Positions 7,345-15,159 of a stretch of 15,214 bases of DNA are shown piece after piece. The position numbers and the translations under genes are program-made. Source of the DNA: Betaproteobacteria bacterium (lineage in GTDB: Bacteria; Pseudomonadota; Gammaproteobacteria; Burkholderiales; Burkholderiaceae_C); contig JANXLW010000318.1 of NCBI GenBank assembly GCA_025354965.1, forward strand, positions 1 through 15,214. Direction: 5' to 3'. The notes under the pieces are model-generated. The model did not search any database, had not been told where the DNA came from, and was given only the letters and a program-made list of their open reading frames with translations. Every line of letters starts with the position of its first letter. Positions within the stretch are counted from its first letter, which is position 1.

Positions 7345-8100
7345 GTGATCCTTTACGAATACCCCTTCAACGAACGCATTCGCACTTATTTGCGACTGGA
7401 ACACCTGTTTCTTCGCCTGACAGAACTGGTGGCCCGCGACTCGGCTCTGGACCACCATTTTGCCCTCACCACGCTGTTTGAGATCATGGATGTGGGGGCC
7501 CGTGCCGACCTCAAATCCGATGTACTGAAAGACCTGGACAAACAAAAACACATTCTGGACGGTTATCGGGGCAATCCTGCCATCGCTGAAAGTGTTCTTG
7601 ATGACGTGGTCTGTCAGCTCGATATCTGCTTCCTGGCGTTAAGCAGTCAGGCCGGTAAAGCGGGGCAGTCCTTAACTGAAAATGACTGGCTTATGAGCAT
7701 CCGCAGCCGGATCGGTATTCCAGGCGGCACCTGCGAATTTGACCTCCCGGCCTACTACGCCTGGCAACACAAGACCAGCGCCCAGCGCAGAGATGACCTG
7801 ACCCGTTGGGTCAGCAAGCTGACGCCCCTGGCAGACTCGATCCACCTGTTGCTGAAATTGCTACGGGATTCCGGGGCGCCGCAAAAGGTCATCGCCAACG
7901 GCGGGCAATTTCAGCAAAACCTGCCGCAAGGCAGAACCTTCCAATTGCTGCGTCTGGCACTGGCTTCGACGCTGGAGCTGAGCCCGGAGATCAGCGGCAA
8001 TCGCCTCATGGTGTCGATCCGGCTGATGCGCCATGGCGACGATGATCGGCTCCACGTCAGCAGCGAAGACACTGCACTTGAACTCACCTTGTGCTCATGA
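7345..8100 (+). CDS. zapD: Cell division protein ZapD (FtsZ-interacting)
   Basis: ZapD is a cytoplasmic protein that binds the C-terminus of FtsZ and bundles Z-ring filaments. The 251-residue product starts with the family's characteristic N-terminus (ILYEYPFNERIRTYLRLEHL); further on are LFEIMDVGARADLKSDVLKDL, GNPAI, and CEFDLPAYYAWQ near 130. The GTG at 7345 is chosen because it immediately precedes this N-terminus. The open frame extends upstream inside coaE, but those codons are the shadow of coaE. No clear ribosome binding site precedes the GTG; the gap to coaE is 25 bp. The stop overlaps the yacG start as ATGA at 8097-8100. The coaE-zapD-yacG order is classic for this group. Confidence 0.93.
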   Translation: MILYEYPFNERIRTYLRLEHLFLRLTELVARDSALDHHFALTTLFEIMDVGARADLKSDVLKDLDKQKHILDGYRGNPAIAESVLDDVVCQLDICFLALSSQAGKAGQSLTENDWLMSIRSRIGIPGGTCEFDLPAYYAWQHKTSAQRRDDLTRWVSKLTPLADSIHLLLKLLRDSGAPQKVIANGGQFQQNLPQGRTFQLLRLALASTLELSPEISGNRLMVSIRLMRHGDDDRLHVSSEDTALELTLCS

Positions 8101-8327
8101 AATCCAGGCCTGCTGCCTCTTCGGTGCAGATCAAACTGGTCACTTGCCCGACCTGCGGTGGCGACAGCGTTTACGCGGCCTCCAACCCATTTCGCCCGTT
8201 CTGCAGCGAACGCTGCAAAAATATTGATCTTGGCGCTTGGGCCAGCGAAAGCTTTCGCATGCCGGCAACGGGTCTGCCAGAAGATCAAATCGCCGACGAT
8301 GAACCGCGCTCCTCGGCGAGCCACTGA
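8097..8327 (+). CDS. yacG: DNA gyrase inhibitor / zinc-finger protein YacG
   Basis: YacG is a small zinc protein that in E. coli binds GyrB and inhibits gyrase. The 76-residue product shows the four zinc ligands C17, C20, C36 and C40 in CPTCGG...PFCSERCKNIDLGAW, followed by an acidic tail (PEDQIADDE). The ATG at 8097 overlaps the zapD stop (ATGA). A GTG at 8091 in the same frame would add two residues and is less likely. The last 43 bp (8285-8327) overlap, tail to tail, the end of the NUDIX gene on the other strand, so the acidic tail of YacG is encoded opposite the C-terminus of the hydrolase. Confidence 0.93.
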   Translation: MKSRPAASSVQIKLVTCPTCGGDSVYAASNPFRPFCSERCKNIDLGAWASESFRMPATGLPEDQIADDEPRSSASH

Positions 8328-8749
8328 AGCACTGGCACGGTACCCGGCAAAACGGGCGCCACCTGCACTGGCAGGCGCTGCCAGGCAAACGACTGGGCTT
8401 CGCGCATCTGCAAGTCGCCGCTCCAGTTGAAGACTTTGCAAAAATTCAGGCGCACCAGTGCGTGCGGATAATCCACCACCTTGACTTTCCAGAGCAAGGC
8501 GGTGCCTACAACGATACCCAGTTCCTCTTGCAGTTCGCGCTGCAAGGCTTGCGTCACCGTTTCACCCGGCTCCAGCTTGCCACCGGGAAACTCCCAGTAG
8601 CCAGCGTAGACCTTGCCCACCGGTCTGGAGGTGAGCAGGAAGTCGCCGTCCGGCCGAATCAGCACACCCACCGCGACTTCGACCACTACCCGGTCGGCGC
8701 CGCCCTGACGCGCCCGCTCGGCATCAGCCCGCAGTATCGCGCTGCTCAT
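8285..8749 (-). CDS. MutT-like NUDIX hydrolase
   Basis: This is a NUDIX pyrophosphohydrolase, probably acting on oxidised or other nucleoside triphosphates like MutT (8-oxo-dGTP diphosphatase). From the ATG at 8749 it has 154 residues. The NUDIX box is complete and canonical at 57-79: G57-x5-E63-x7-R71-E72-L-x-E75-E76-x-G78-I. It is preceded by the MutT-like VVVEVAVGVLIRPDGDFLLTSRP and YAGYWEFPGGK. The start overlaps the stop of the upstream ATPase gene as ATGA, fixing it; the frame continues further upstream but only within the ATPase gene. It is the last gene of the secA-argJ-ATPase run and ends inside the 3' end of yacG. Exact substrate is inferred. Confidence 0.92.
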   Translation of the reverse strand: MSSAILRADAERARQGGADRVVVEVAVGVLIRPDGDFLLTSRPVGKVYAGYWEFPGGKLEPGETVTQALQRELQEELGIVVGTALLWKVKVVDYPHALVRLNFCKVFNWSGDLQMREAQSFAWQRLPVQVAPVLPGTVPVLQWLAEERGSSSAI

Positions 8750-9624
8750 GCCCGGGTGGCATGCTGGCCCGCATAATCGCGGGCAAACTGGTAGGCAGCC
8801 CGGCCGCTGCGCGAGCCCCGCTCCAAAGCCCACACCAGTGCTGCGGGTCGCGCGGCTTCAATGGCTTGTGACGCGACGCCGAACGAGGACAGCCACTGCG
8901 CCACGATGCTCAGATATTCATCCTGGGTAAAGGGGTAAAAGCTGACCCACAAGCCGAAGCGGTCCGATAGGGAAATCTTTTCTTCCACCACTTCGCCCGG
9001 GTGTACCTCACCGTCTTCGGTGTACGTGTAACTGAGGTTTTCCTTCATGTACTCCGGCAACAGATGGCGTCGATTGCTGGTGGCATAAATCAGCACATTG
9101 GCAGTGGTCGCAGCGACCGAGCCATCCAGGATTGATTTGAGCGCCTTGTAGCCCGGTTCACCGTCTTCAAAGCTCAGATCATCACAAAACACAATGAATT
9201 TCTCGCTGCGTCGGGACACCACGTCCACGATGTCAGGAAGATCGATCAAATCTGCTTTGTCAACCTCAATCAGGCGCAAGCCCCGATCTGCGTATTCGTT
9301 CAAACAGGCTTTAATGAGCGACGATTTTCCGGTGCCACGCGCTCCGGTCAGCAAGACATTGTTGGCTGGTGTGCCATTGACAAACTGCAAGGTGTTGCGC
9401 TGGATCTTTTCTTTTTGTGATTCGATTTCCTTGAGATCCACCAAGCGCATGACGCCCAGATGACGCACCGGTTCCAGCACACCATGACCCGAGCTTCGTT
9501 TGCGGTAGCGATAGGCGACCGAAACGGTCCAGTCCGGTGGCGAGAGGGCTTGCGGCAGGACCGTTTCAATGCGGCAGATGAGTTGCTCAGCGCGCATAAG
9601 CAAATGCTCGAATTTCTCGTTCAT
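8746..9624 (-). CDS. DUF815-family AAA+ ATPase
   Basis: This is an ATP-binding protein of the DUF815 family, a AAA+-like P-loop group of unknown function that is widespread in proteobacteria. The 292-residue protein has an N-terminal region of about 85 residues, Walker A GARGTGKS at 94-101, Walker B FIVFCDD at 143-149, a sensor-1-like IYATSNRRHL (N184), and SLSDRFGLW, a likely arginine-finger region. A C-terminal helical segment completes it. The start codon overlaps the argJ stop as ATGA (9621-9624) and its stop overlaps the NUDIX start the same way. No membrane segment or nuclease motif is evident. The family call is firm, the role unknown. Confidence 0.9.
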   Translation of the reverse strand: MNEKFEHLLMRAEQLICRIETVLPQALSPPDWTVSVAYRYRKRSSGHGVLEPVRHLGVMRLVDLKEIESQKEKIQRNTLQFVNGTPANNVLLTGARGTGKSSLIKACLNEYADRGLRLIEVDKADLIDLPDIVDVVSRRSEKFIVFCDDLSFEDGEPGYKALKSILDGSVAATTANVLIYATSNRRHLLPEYMKENLSYTYTEDGEVHPGEVVEEKISLSDRFGLWVSFYPFTQDEYLSIVAQWLSSFGVASQAIEAARPAALVWALERGSRSGRAAYQFARDYAGQHATRA

Positions 9625-10850
9625 GAGCGGTAGTCTGCGTTGATCGAGACGTAGTCGTGGCTCAGGTCACAAGTCCAGACGGTGTCCACTGCAGCACCGC
9701 GCCCCAGCACGACACGCACCGCGATTTCGCTTTGCTTCATGACGCGCTGACCGTCTTCTTCGAGATAGGAGGGATGGCGACCACCCTGCGTTGCCACAAG
9801 AACATCGTCCAGGTACAAATCGATGCCTGCCTGGTCCAGGTCAAGAATGCCGGCGTAACCAACCGCGGCCAGGATGCGCCCAAGATTCGGATCACTGGCA
9901 AAGAAAGCCGTTTTCACCAGCGGCGAATGCGCAATGGCGTAGGCCACCTGACGGCACTCCGCCCGAGATTTGCCGCCTTCAACTTTGACGGTGATAAATT
10001 TTGTGGCGCCTTCGCCATCCCGCACAATGGCTTGTGCGAGCTTTTGGGCAACCCCTAGCATGGCTGCTTTGAGGGCATGTCCCGGCGCACTGTCCAGCGA
10101 ATCAATCACCCGGTGCGACGCCTTGTTGGTGGCAATCACCATGAACGAGTCGTTGGTGGAAGTGTCGCCATCGACCGTTACCCGATTGAATGAACCCTCC
10201 GCCAGCTCTGTGGCCAACTGCTGAATCACAGTCTGACTGACGCAAGCATCGGTTGCCATGAAACCCAGCATGGTCGCCATATTGGGGCGAATCATGCCGG
10301 CACCTTTGCTGATGCCGGTAATGCTGACCAGCACCCCGTCGATCAATACCTGCGTACCAAACGCTTTGGGCTGGGTGTCGGTGGTCATGATGGCCTCGGC
10401 GGCGCGCAACCAATTGTCTTCACTCGCATCGGCCAATGCACCGTCAAGCCCGGCTTCAATACGTTCAACCGGCAGCGATTCCATGATGACGCCAGTTGAA
10501 AAAGGCAACACCTCTTCAGGCAAAACCCCAAGCTTGCGGGCCAGCGCGGCACACGTTCCAAGTGCTCGAACCCGTCCATCTTCCCCGGTACCGGCATTGG
10601 CGTTGCCGGTGTTGATGAGCATGGCTCTGATACCTATGCCACTGGCAAGATGTGCACGACATAGCTGCACCGGTGCCGCGCAAAACCGGTTCTGTGTGAA
10701 TACCCCGGCAACCGAGGCGCCCTTGTCAATCAACAGGATGCTCAGGTCTTTGCGACTAGCTTTGCGTATGCCAGCCTCGGTGACACCGATGCGCAGCCCC
10801 GAGACGGGATACAGTTCTGCCAAGTTGGGAATGGGCAGGTTGACGGCCAT
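9621..10850 (-). CDS. argJ: Bifunctional glutamate N-acetyltransferase / N-acetylglutamate synthase ArgJ
   Basis: ArgJ transfers the acetyl group from N-acetylornithine to glutamate (and in bifunctional members also uses acetyl-CoA), recycling acetyl in arginine synthesis. The 409-residue precursor self-cleaves before the nucleophilic threonine, here T193 in PNMATMLGF, giving alpha and beta chains. Other family signatures are INTGNANAGTG (80-89), LPFSTGVI (115-122), GDTSTNDSF, and the C-terminal YVSINADYRS. The ATG at 10850 begins MAVNLPIPNL, the conserved N-terminus, one base after the secA stop. The frame stays open upstream, but that part lies inside secA and is not ArgJ-like. Its downstream neighbour starts within its stop codon. 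Linkage to secA is by position only; no arginine genes are near. Confidence 0.95.
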   Translation of the reverse strand: MAVNLPIPNLAELYPVSGLRIGVTEAGIRKASRKDLSILLIDKGASVAGVFTQNRFCAAPVQLCRAHLASGIGIRAMLINTGNANAGTGEDGRVRALGTCAALARKLGVLPEEVLPFSTGVIMESLPVERIEAGLDGALADASEDNWLRAAEAIMTTDTQPKAFGTQVLIDGVLVSITGISKGAGMIRPNMATMLGFMATDACVSQTVIQQLATELAEGSFNRVTVDGDTSTNDSFMVIATNKASHRVIDSLDSAPGHALKAAMLGVAQKLAQAIVRDGEGATKFITVKVEGGKSRAECRQVAYAIAHSPLVKTAFFASDPNLGRILAAVGYAGILDLDQAGIDLYLDDVLVATQGGRHPSYLEEDGQRVMKQSEIAVRVVLGRGAAVDTVWTCDLSHDYVSINADYRS

Positions 10851-10851
10851 A

Positions 10852-13617
10852 TCAAGCCAGCTTGCCGTGGCAGTGTTTGTATTTTTTACCACTGCCGCAA
10901 GGGCACGGCTCATTGCGACCGACACGAGGAACACTGCCAACTCGGTTCGGCAAGTTCTTGATGATCGTCTCTTCGTCAACTCTGGTTTCGACGTCCCCGG
11001 TTTCAGTCGGCGCGCTATAGGTCACATTGGCAATTCTTTCAGCCCGCTGCTCCATATCCACCGCTGCCTGCTCCAGCTGTTCACTGGATTGAATCTTTAC
11101 CGACATGAGCACCTTGGTCACGTCATTCTTGACCGCGTCCAGCATTTGACCAAACAGTTCGAACGCCTCCCGTTTGTATTCCTGTTTGGGCTGCTTTTGG
11201 GCATAGCCGCGCAAGTGGATGCCCTGGCGCAGGTAATCCAGTGAACTCAAGTGTTCGCGCCAATGCGTGTCTATGCTTTGCAGCAGCACCATGCGCTCAA
11301 ACTGAATGAAATTTTCACTGCCGACCTGTTCCACCTTGACCGCAAACACCTTGTTGGCCTCAACACGCACACTGTCAAGCAAGTCTTCATCGGTAATGGC
11401 ACTGGCCGCACTCACCTGGCTTTGCAAGGACAGATTCACCTGCCACTCATCCGACAAAACTTTCTCCAGTGTCGCGATATCCCACTGCTCCTCGACCGAT
11501 TCAACCGGCACGTACTGGCGCACCAGGTCACCAAAACAGCCTTCACGCAAGGATGTGATTTGGGCCGACAGATCACTGGCGTCCAGAATCTCGTTGCGCT
11601 GCTGATAGATCACTTTGCGTTGGTCGTTGGACACGTCGTCATATTCCAGCAACTGCTTGCGCATATCGAAATTGCGGGCCTCTACCTTGCGCTGGGCACT
11701 CTCGATTGAGCGCGTCACAATGCCGGCTTCAATCGCTTCACCGTCCGGCATTTTGAGTCGGTCCATGATGGCCTTGACCCGGTCACCGGCGAAAATGCGC
11801 ATCAGTGAATCATCAAGACTCAGGTAAAAACGTGATGAGCCGGGGTCGCCCTGGCGGCCGGAGCGACCACGCAACTGGTTGTCGATACGACGCGACTCGT
11901 GGCGCTCGGTCGCGATAATGCGCAGGCCACCCAGGGCTTTGACCTGTTCGTGGTCTTGCGCCCACTGAGCCCGCATGGCATCGATTTGTTGCTGCTTTTG
12001 AGTAGCGTCCAGTGCCTCATCAAGCTCGATCGCTTCCACTGCCGGGTTGATATTGCCGCCCAGCACAATGTCTGTTCCGCGGCCCGCCATATTGGTGGCG
12101 ATGGTGATCATTTTGGCGCGTCCAGCCTGGGCCACGATATCGGCTTCGCGGGCATGTTGCTTGGCATTGAGCACCTGGTGTGGCAGCTTTTCTTTTTCCA
12201 GCAGCTGGGAAATGACTTCAGAATTCTCGATCGAAGTGGTACCGACCAGCACCGGTTGACCCCTCTCATGGCATTCCCGGATATCCTTGATGGCCGCCTC
12301 GTATTTTTCCCGCGTTGTCTTGTAGACACGGTCCAGTTGATCCTCACGCCGGCTGGGGCGGTTGTACGGCATGACCACCGTCTCCAGACCATAAATTTCC
12401 TGAAACTCATAGGCTTCGGTGTCGGCAGTACCGGTCATGCCAGCCAGCTTGCCGTAAAGACGGAAATAGTTCTGGAAGGTGATTGACGCCATAGTCTGGT
12501 TTTCCGGCTGAATCGTCACCCCTTCTTTGGCTTCAACGGCCTGATGCAAGCCTTCGCTCCAGCGCCGACCGGTCATCAGCCGCCCGGTGAACTCGTCGAC
12601 AATCACAATCTCGCCTTCCTGCACCACGTAGTGCTGATCACGGTGATAGAGGTGGTTGGCTCGCAAGGCCGCATACAGGTGGTGCATCAAGGTGATGTTG
12701 GCCGGGTCGTACAGCGTTGCGCCCTCCGGAATCAGCCCTAGATTGGAAAGGACACGCTCGGCACTCTCGTGTCCCTGCTCGGTCAGGAAAACCTGATGGC
12801 TTTTTTCATCCAGGGTAAAGTCACCGGGCTTGGTAATGCCTTCACCGGTGCGCGGATCCTCTTCGCCTTCCTGCTTGGTGAGTGACGGAACCACCTTGTT
12901 GATGGCGATGTAAAGGTCGGTGTGATCTTCTGCCTGGCCGCTGATGATGAGCGGTGTGCGCGCTTCATCAATCAGGATTGAGTCCACTTCATCAACGATG
13001 GCGTAATTCAAACCCCGTTGCACACGATCCGCAGCCTCATAGACCATGTTGTCGCGCAGATAGTCAAAACCATATTCGTTGTTGGTGCCGTAGGTGATGT
13101 CGGCACGGTAGGCGGCTTGCTTTTCTTCACGTGCCATGTGCGGCAAATTGATGCCGACCGACAAGCCCAGAAAATTGTAGAGCTTGCCCATCCACTGCGC
13201 GTCGCGATTGGCGAGATAGTCATTGACCGTCACGACATGAACACCCTTGCCAGTCAACGCGTTGAGATACACCGGCAAAGTGGCCGTCAGGGTTTTGCCC
13301 TCACCGGTTCCCATTTCAGAAATCTTGCCGTTATGCAAAGACATGCCACCCAGCAACTGGACGTCGAACGGGCGCATTTTCATGACCCGTTTGGAGCCTT
13401 CGCGCACCACGGCAAACGCTTCAGGCAGCAAGGCATCCAGCGACTCACCCTTGGCGATACGATCCTTGAACTCTTGCGTTTTGCCGCGCAACACTTCATC
13501 GGACAACTTTTCCAGCTCGACCTCCATCGCATTGATGCGAGCCACGCTGGTTCGGTACTGCTTGAGCAGGCGGTCATTGCGACTGCCGAAAATTTTGGTA
13601 AGAATGTTGGTGGCCAT
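10852..13617 (-). CDS. secA: Preprotein translocase motor ATPase SecA
   Basis: SecA drives secretory proteins through the SecYEG channel. The 921-residue protein is full length. Visible are MGTGEGKT at 102-109 (the catalytic lysine K108, same number as in E. coli), the DEAD-type DEVD at 209-212 within IVDEVDSILIDEARTPLI, TNMAGRGTDI and GRSGRQGDPGSS motifs of the second helicase domain, and the C-terminal zinc site C905/C907/C916/H917 (PCPCGSGKKYKHCH). The start MATNILTKIFGS is preceded by no strong ribosome binding site. argJ follows after one base. The M23 peptidase gene lies upstream on the same strand, separated by 141 bp. No SecM-like arrest gene is visible upstream. Confidence 0.98.
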   Translation of the reverse strand: MATNILTKIFGSRNDRLLKQYRTSVARINAMEVELEKLSDEVLRGKTQEFKDRIAKGESLDALLPEAFAVVREGSKRVMKMRPFDVQLLGGMSLHNGKISEMGTGEGKTLTATLPVYLNALTGKGVHVVTVNDYLANRDAQWMGKLYNFLGLSVGINLPHMAREEKQAAYRADITYGTNNEYGFDYLRDNMVYEAADRVQRGLNYAIVDEVDSILIDEARTPLIISGQAEDHTDLYIAINKVVPSLTKQEGEEDPRTGEGITKPGDFTLDEKSHQVFLTEQGHESAERVLSNLGLIPEGATLYDPANITLMHHLYAALRANHLYHRDQHYVVQEGEIVIVDEFTGRLMTGRRWSEGLHQAVEAKEGVTIQPENQTMASITFQNYFRLYGKLAGMTGTADTEAYEFQEIYGLETVVMPYNRPSRREDQLDRVYKTTREKYEAAIKDIRECHERGQPVLVGTTSIENSEVISQLLEKEKLPHQVLNAKQHAREADIVAQAGRAKMITIATNMAGRGTDIVLGGNINPAVEAIELDEALDATQKQQQIDAMRAQWAQDHEQVKALGGLRIIATERHESRRIDNQLRGRSGRQGDPGSSRFYLSLDDSLMRIFAGDRVKAIMDRLKMPDGEAIEAGIVTRSIESAQRKVEARNFDMRKQLLEYDDVSNDQRKVIYQQRNEILDASDLSAQITSLREGCFGDLVRQYVPVESVEEQWDIATLEKVLSDEWQVNLSLQSQVSAASAITDEDLLDSVRVEANKVFAVKVEQVGSENFIQFERMVLLQSIDTHWREHLSSLDYLRQGIHLRGYAQKQPKQEYKREAFELFGQMLDAVKNDVTKVLMSVKIQSSEQLEQAAVDMEQRAERIANVTYSAPTETGDVETRVDEETIIKNLPNRVGSVPRVGRNEPCPCGSGKKYKHCHGKLA

Positions 13618-13758
13618 GAATGCAAGACCGACCCGTCAGCCCCCTTGGGTCAACAGAACAGCGCAGTCCTTTTTTAAACTGAGTAAATTGGGGTCACTAG
13701 CGCAAAATGCAATCGTTTGGAAGGAGTGCGCCGCGCCGAGATAACCTAGCGCCTGATT
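13618..13758 (-). promoter_or_regulatory. Intergenic region upstream of secA
   Basis: These 141 bp between the M23 peptidase stop and the secA start are the likely place for a secA promoter and a peptidase terminator. I see neither a convincing -35/-10 pair nor a hairpin with a U run. Small features are an A-rich run (minus strand, complement of about 13671-13677) and a weak GACCC/GGGTC inverted pair near the secA start. No short ORF with a SecM-like arrest sequence was recognised. Confidence 0.35.
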
Positions 13759-14763
13759 TTACCTTTGGCCGGGGAGCCCGCCCTGAGCCGTATACGCTGC
13801 TGCTGCAGTAGCCGCATGCGCCGGTCTCACCAGCTTGGCGAAGCGTTGTGGCTGAAGGTTGCGTCCGGCAGCTAAAAACTTCAGCGGATCCTGCGGAATG
13901 CCCTGAACCAGCACTTCAAAATGCAAATGCTTGCCAGTGGAGCGTCCTGTGCTGCCGACCTCGGCAATTTTCTGACCCCGCTTGATCAAATCACCCTTTT
14001 TGACCAGTGTTTTTGACGCGTGAGCATAACGTGTAATCAGATCATTACCATGATCGATCTCGATCATATTGCCGTATTCCGGATGAAACTCCTGTGTTAC
14101 CACGATGCCACCGGCGGCAGCCAATATGGGAGTTCCGTAGTCAGCCTGGAAATCGACCCCCGTGTGCAAGGCAGTGCGTCCGGTAAACGGATCAATTCGC
14201 CAGCCAAATAGCGAGCCCATATTGCCATCTGCGACGGGTTGCTGGGTAGGTACCATCATGCTGCGAATTTTTTGATCAAACAGCCTTGACTCTATGACCG
14301 TCATCAAGTCGGTACGCTGGTCAGTCAGCCGGTCAAGGCTTGCCAGCGTCGCCTGCAGTTCGTCCATGGACAGAGGCCTACCGGACACCAGGGCGCCACC
14401 TTGACCCGGTTTTGATTTGATCTCGTCCGGATTGACACCTGCCAAGCCGGAAACTCGCTCGCCAAGGGACTCAAGCTGCGTCATCTTGGCCTGCATTTCG
14501 CCCAGCTTGCGCGCCAGCATATCCAGGTTTTCACGCATAAAGCGATCGCGCTGTTCAAACTCATCCTTGACCACCATTCTGAGCAGCGACCCCACCACCG
14601 GCCAGCCCTCCCTGGCGCCCTTCAGGAACACCCAGTTGTACAAGCCAACCGCCACCAACAGCATGGTGAACGATGCCAGCAGCGCAGCGACAACCAGCTT
14701 GGTACCGCTGAGGTGAATCGCTCGACTTTTGGCAAGCCATGCATCCGTGATAATCAATTGCAT
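13759..14763 (-). CDS. Membrane-anchored M23 family metallopeptidase
   Basis: This is probably a cell-wall endopeptidase or regulator of the LytM/M23 type. The 334-residue protein has a short cytoplasmic start, one membrane helix at about 22-45, a charged coiled-coil-like region (about 66-105), a linker, and the peptidase domain from about 185 to 295. The zinc and active-site residues are present: H200 and D204 (HTGVDF), H248 (RYAHAS), and H279/H281 (GKHLHFEV), so it appears catalytically competent. The tail is Ala-rich. The ATG at 14763 has AAAGGG 7 nt upstream. It lies upstream of secA on the same strand and divergent from the DUF721 gene. Substrate and partners are unknown; a role at peptidoglycan is inferred from the family. 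Confidence 0.93.
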   Translation of the reverse strand: MQLIITDAWLAKSRAIHLSGTKLVVAALLASFTMLLVAVGLYNWVFLKGAREGWPVVGSLLRMVVKDEFEQRDRFMRENLDMLARKLGEMQAKMTQLESLGERVSGLAGVNPDEIKSKPGQGGALVSGRPLSMDELQATLASLDRLTDQRTDLMTVIESRLFDQKIRSMMVPTQQPVADGNMGSLFGWRIDPFTGRTALHTGVDFQADYGTPILAAAGGIVVTQEFHPEYGNMIEIDHGNDLITRYAHASKTLVKKGDLIKRGQKIAEVGSTGRSTGKHLHFEVLVQGIPQDPLKFLAAGRNLQPQRFAKLVRPAHAATAAAAYTAQGGLPGQR

Positions 14764-14770
14764 TCGGATA

Positions 14771-14776
14771 CCCTTT
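14771..14776 (-). promoter_or_regulatory. Ribosome binding site of the M23 peptidase gene
   Basis: AAAGGG on the minus strand lies 7 nt before the ATG at 14763. It falls inside the 25 bp that separate this start from the divergent DUF721 start. Confidence 0.5.
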
Positions 14777-14788
14777 AACTACCTGTTC

Positions 14789-15100
14789 ATGAACCGCCGT
14801 CACCACTCCGTCACTCTGCTGCAAGCCAGTCAGGAATCGCCAACTCTGGCCCGATTGACTGAACTGTCCCGGGACTCGGTGGCGCGCCTCAAGGCGATTG
14901 AATTACTTATACCAGCGCCGTTGCGCACGGCGGTCAAAGCTGGACCCATTGAAGGACAGGTTTGGTGCCTGATCTTGGACAGCAACGCCGCAGCGGCAAA
15001 AATTCGCCAAATTTTGCCCGCACTTGAATCTCATTTGCGGGCCAAAGGTTGGGAGGTTAACTCAATTCGACTAAAGGTTCAAATCACACGTGCCGCCTGA
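14789..15100 (+). CDS. Short DUF721 / DciA-like protein
   Basis: This 103-residue protein resembles the DUF721 family, which includes DciA, the helicase-associated protein that helps load DnaB in bacteria lacking DnaC. The segment SPTLARLTELSRDSVARLKAIE and the later NAAAAKIRQILPALESHLRAKGW...SIRLKVQ fit the domain, which fills almost the whole protein, with no extra C-terminal tail. It is short relative to well-studied DciA proteins, so a shared function is plausible but not shown. The ATG at 14789 is chosen because it starts the conserved part. The in-frame ATG at 14729 would add 20 residues encoded inside the peptidase gene. No good ribosome binding site is seen. The position next to an M23 peptidase and secA supports the call. 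Confidence 0.75.
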   Translation: MNRRHHSVTLLQASQESPTLARLTELSRDSVARLKAIELLIPAPLRTAVKAGPIEGQVWCLILDSNAAAAKIRQILPALESHLRAKGWEVNSIRLKVQITRAA

Positions 15101-15159
15101 CTGCACACGCACGGTTTGATCCGCTTTTTCTGGTTAAATGGTGCGGTGATTGGTCCGGT

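Noticed and set aside
10851..10979. Upstream extension of argJ inside the 3' end of secA
   Set aside because: The residues are not ArgJ-like and overlap the conserved SecA zinc site; MAVNLPIPN at 10850 is the typical start.
10258..11244. 328-codon plus-strand open frame across the argJ/secA boundary
   Set aside because: Antisense to both genes over its entire length, no domain recognised; long antisense frames are common at this GC content.
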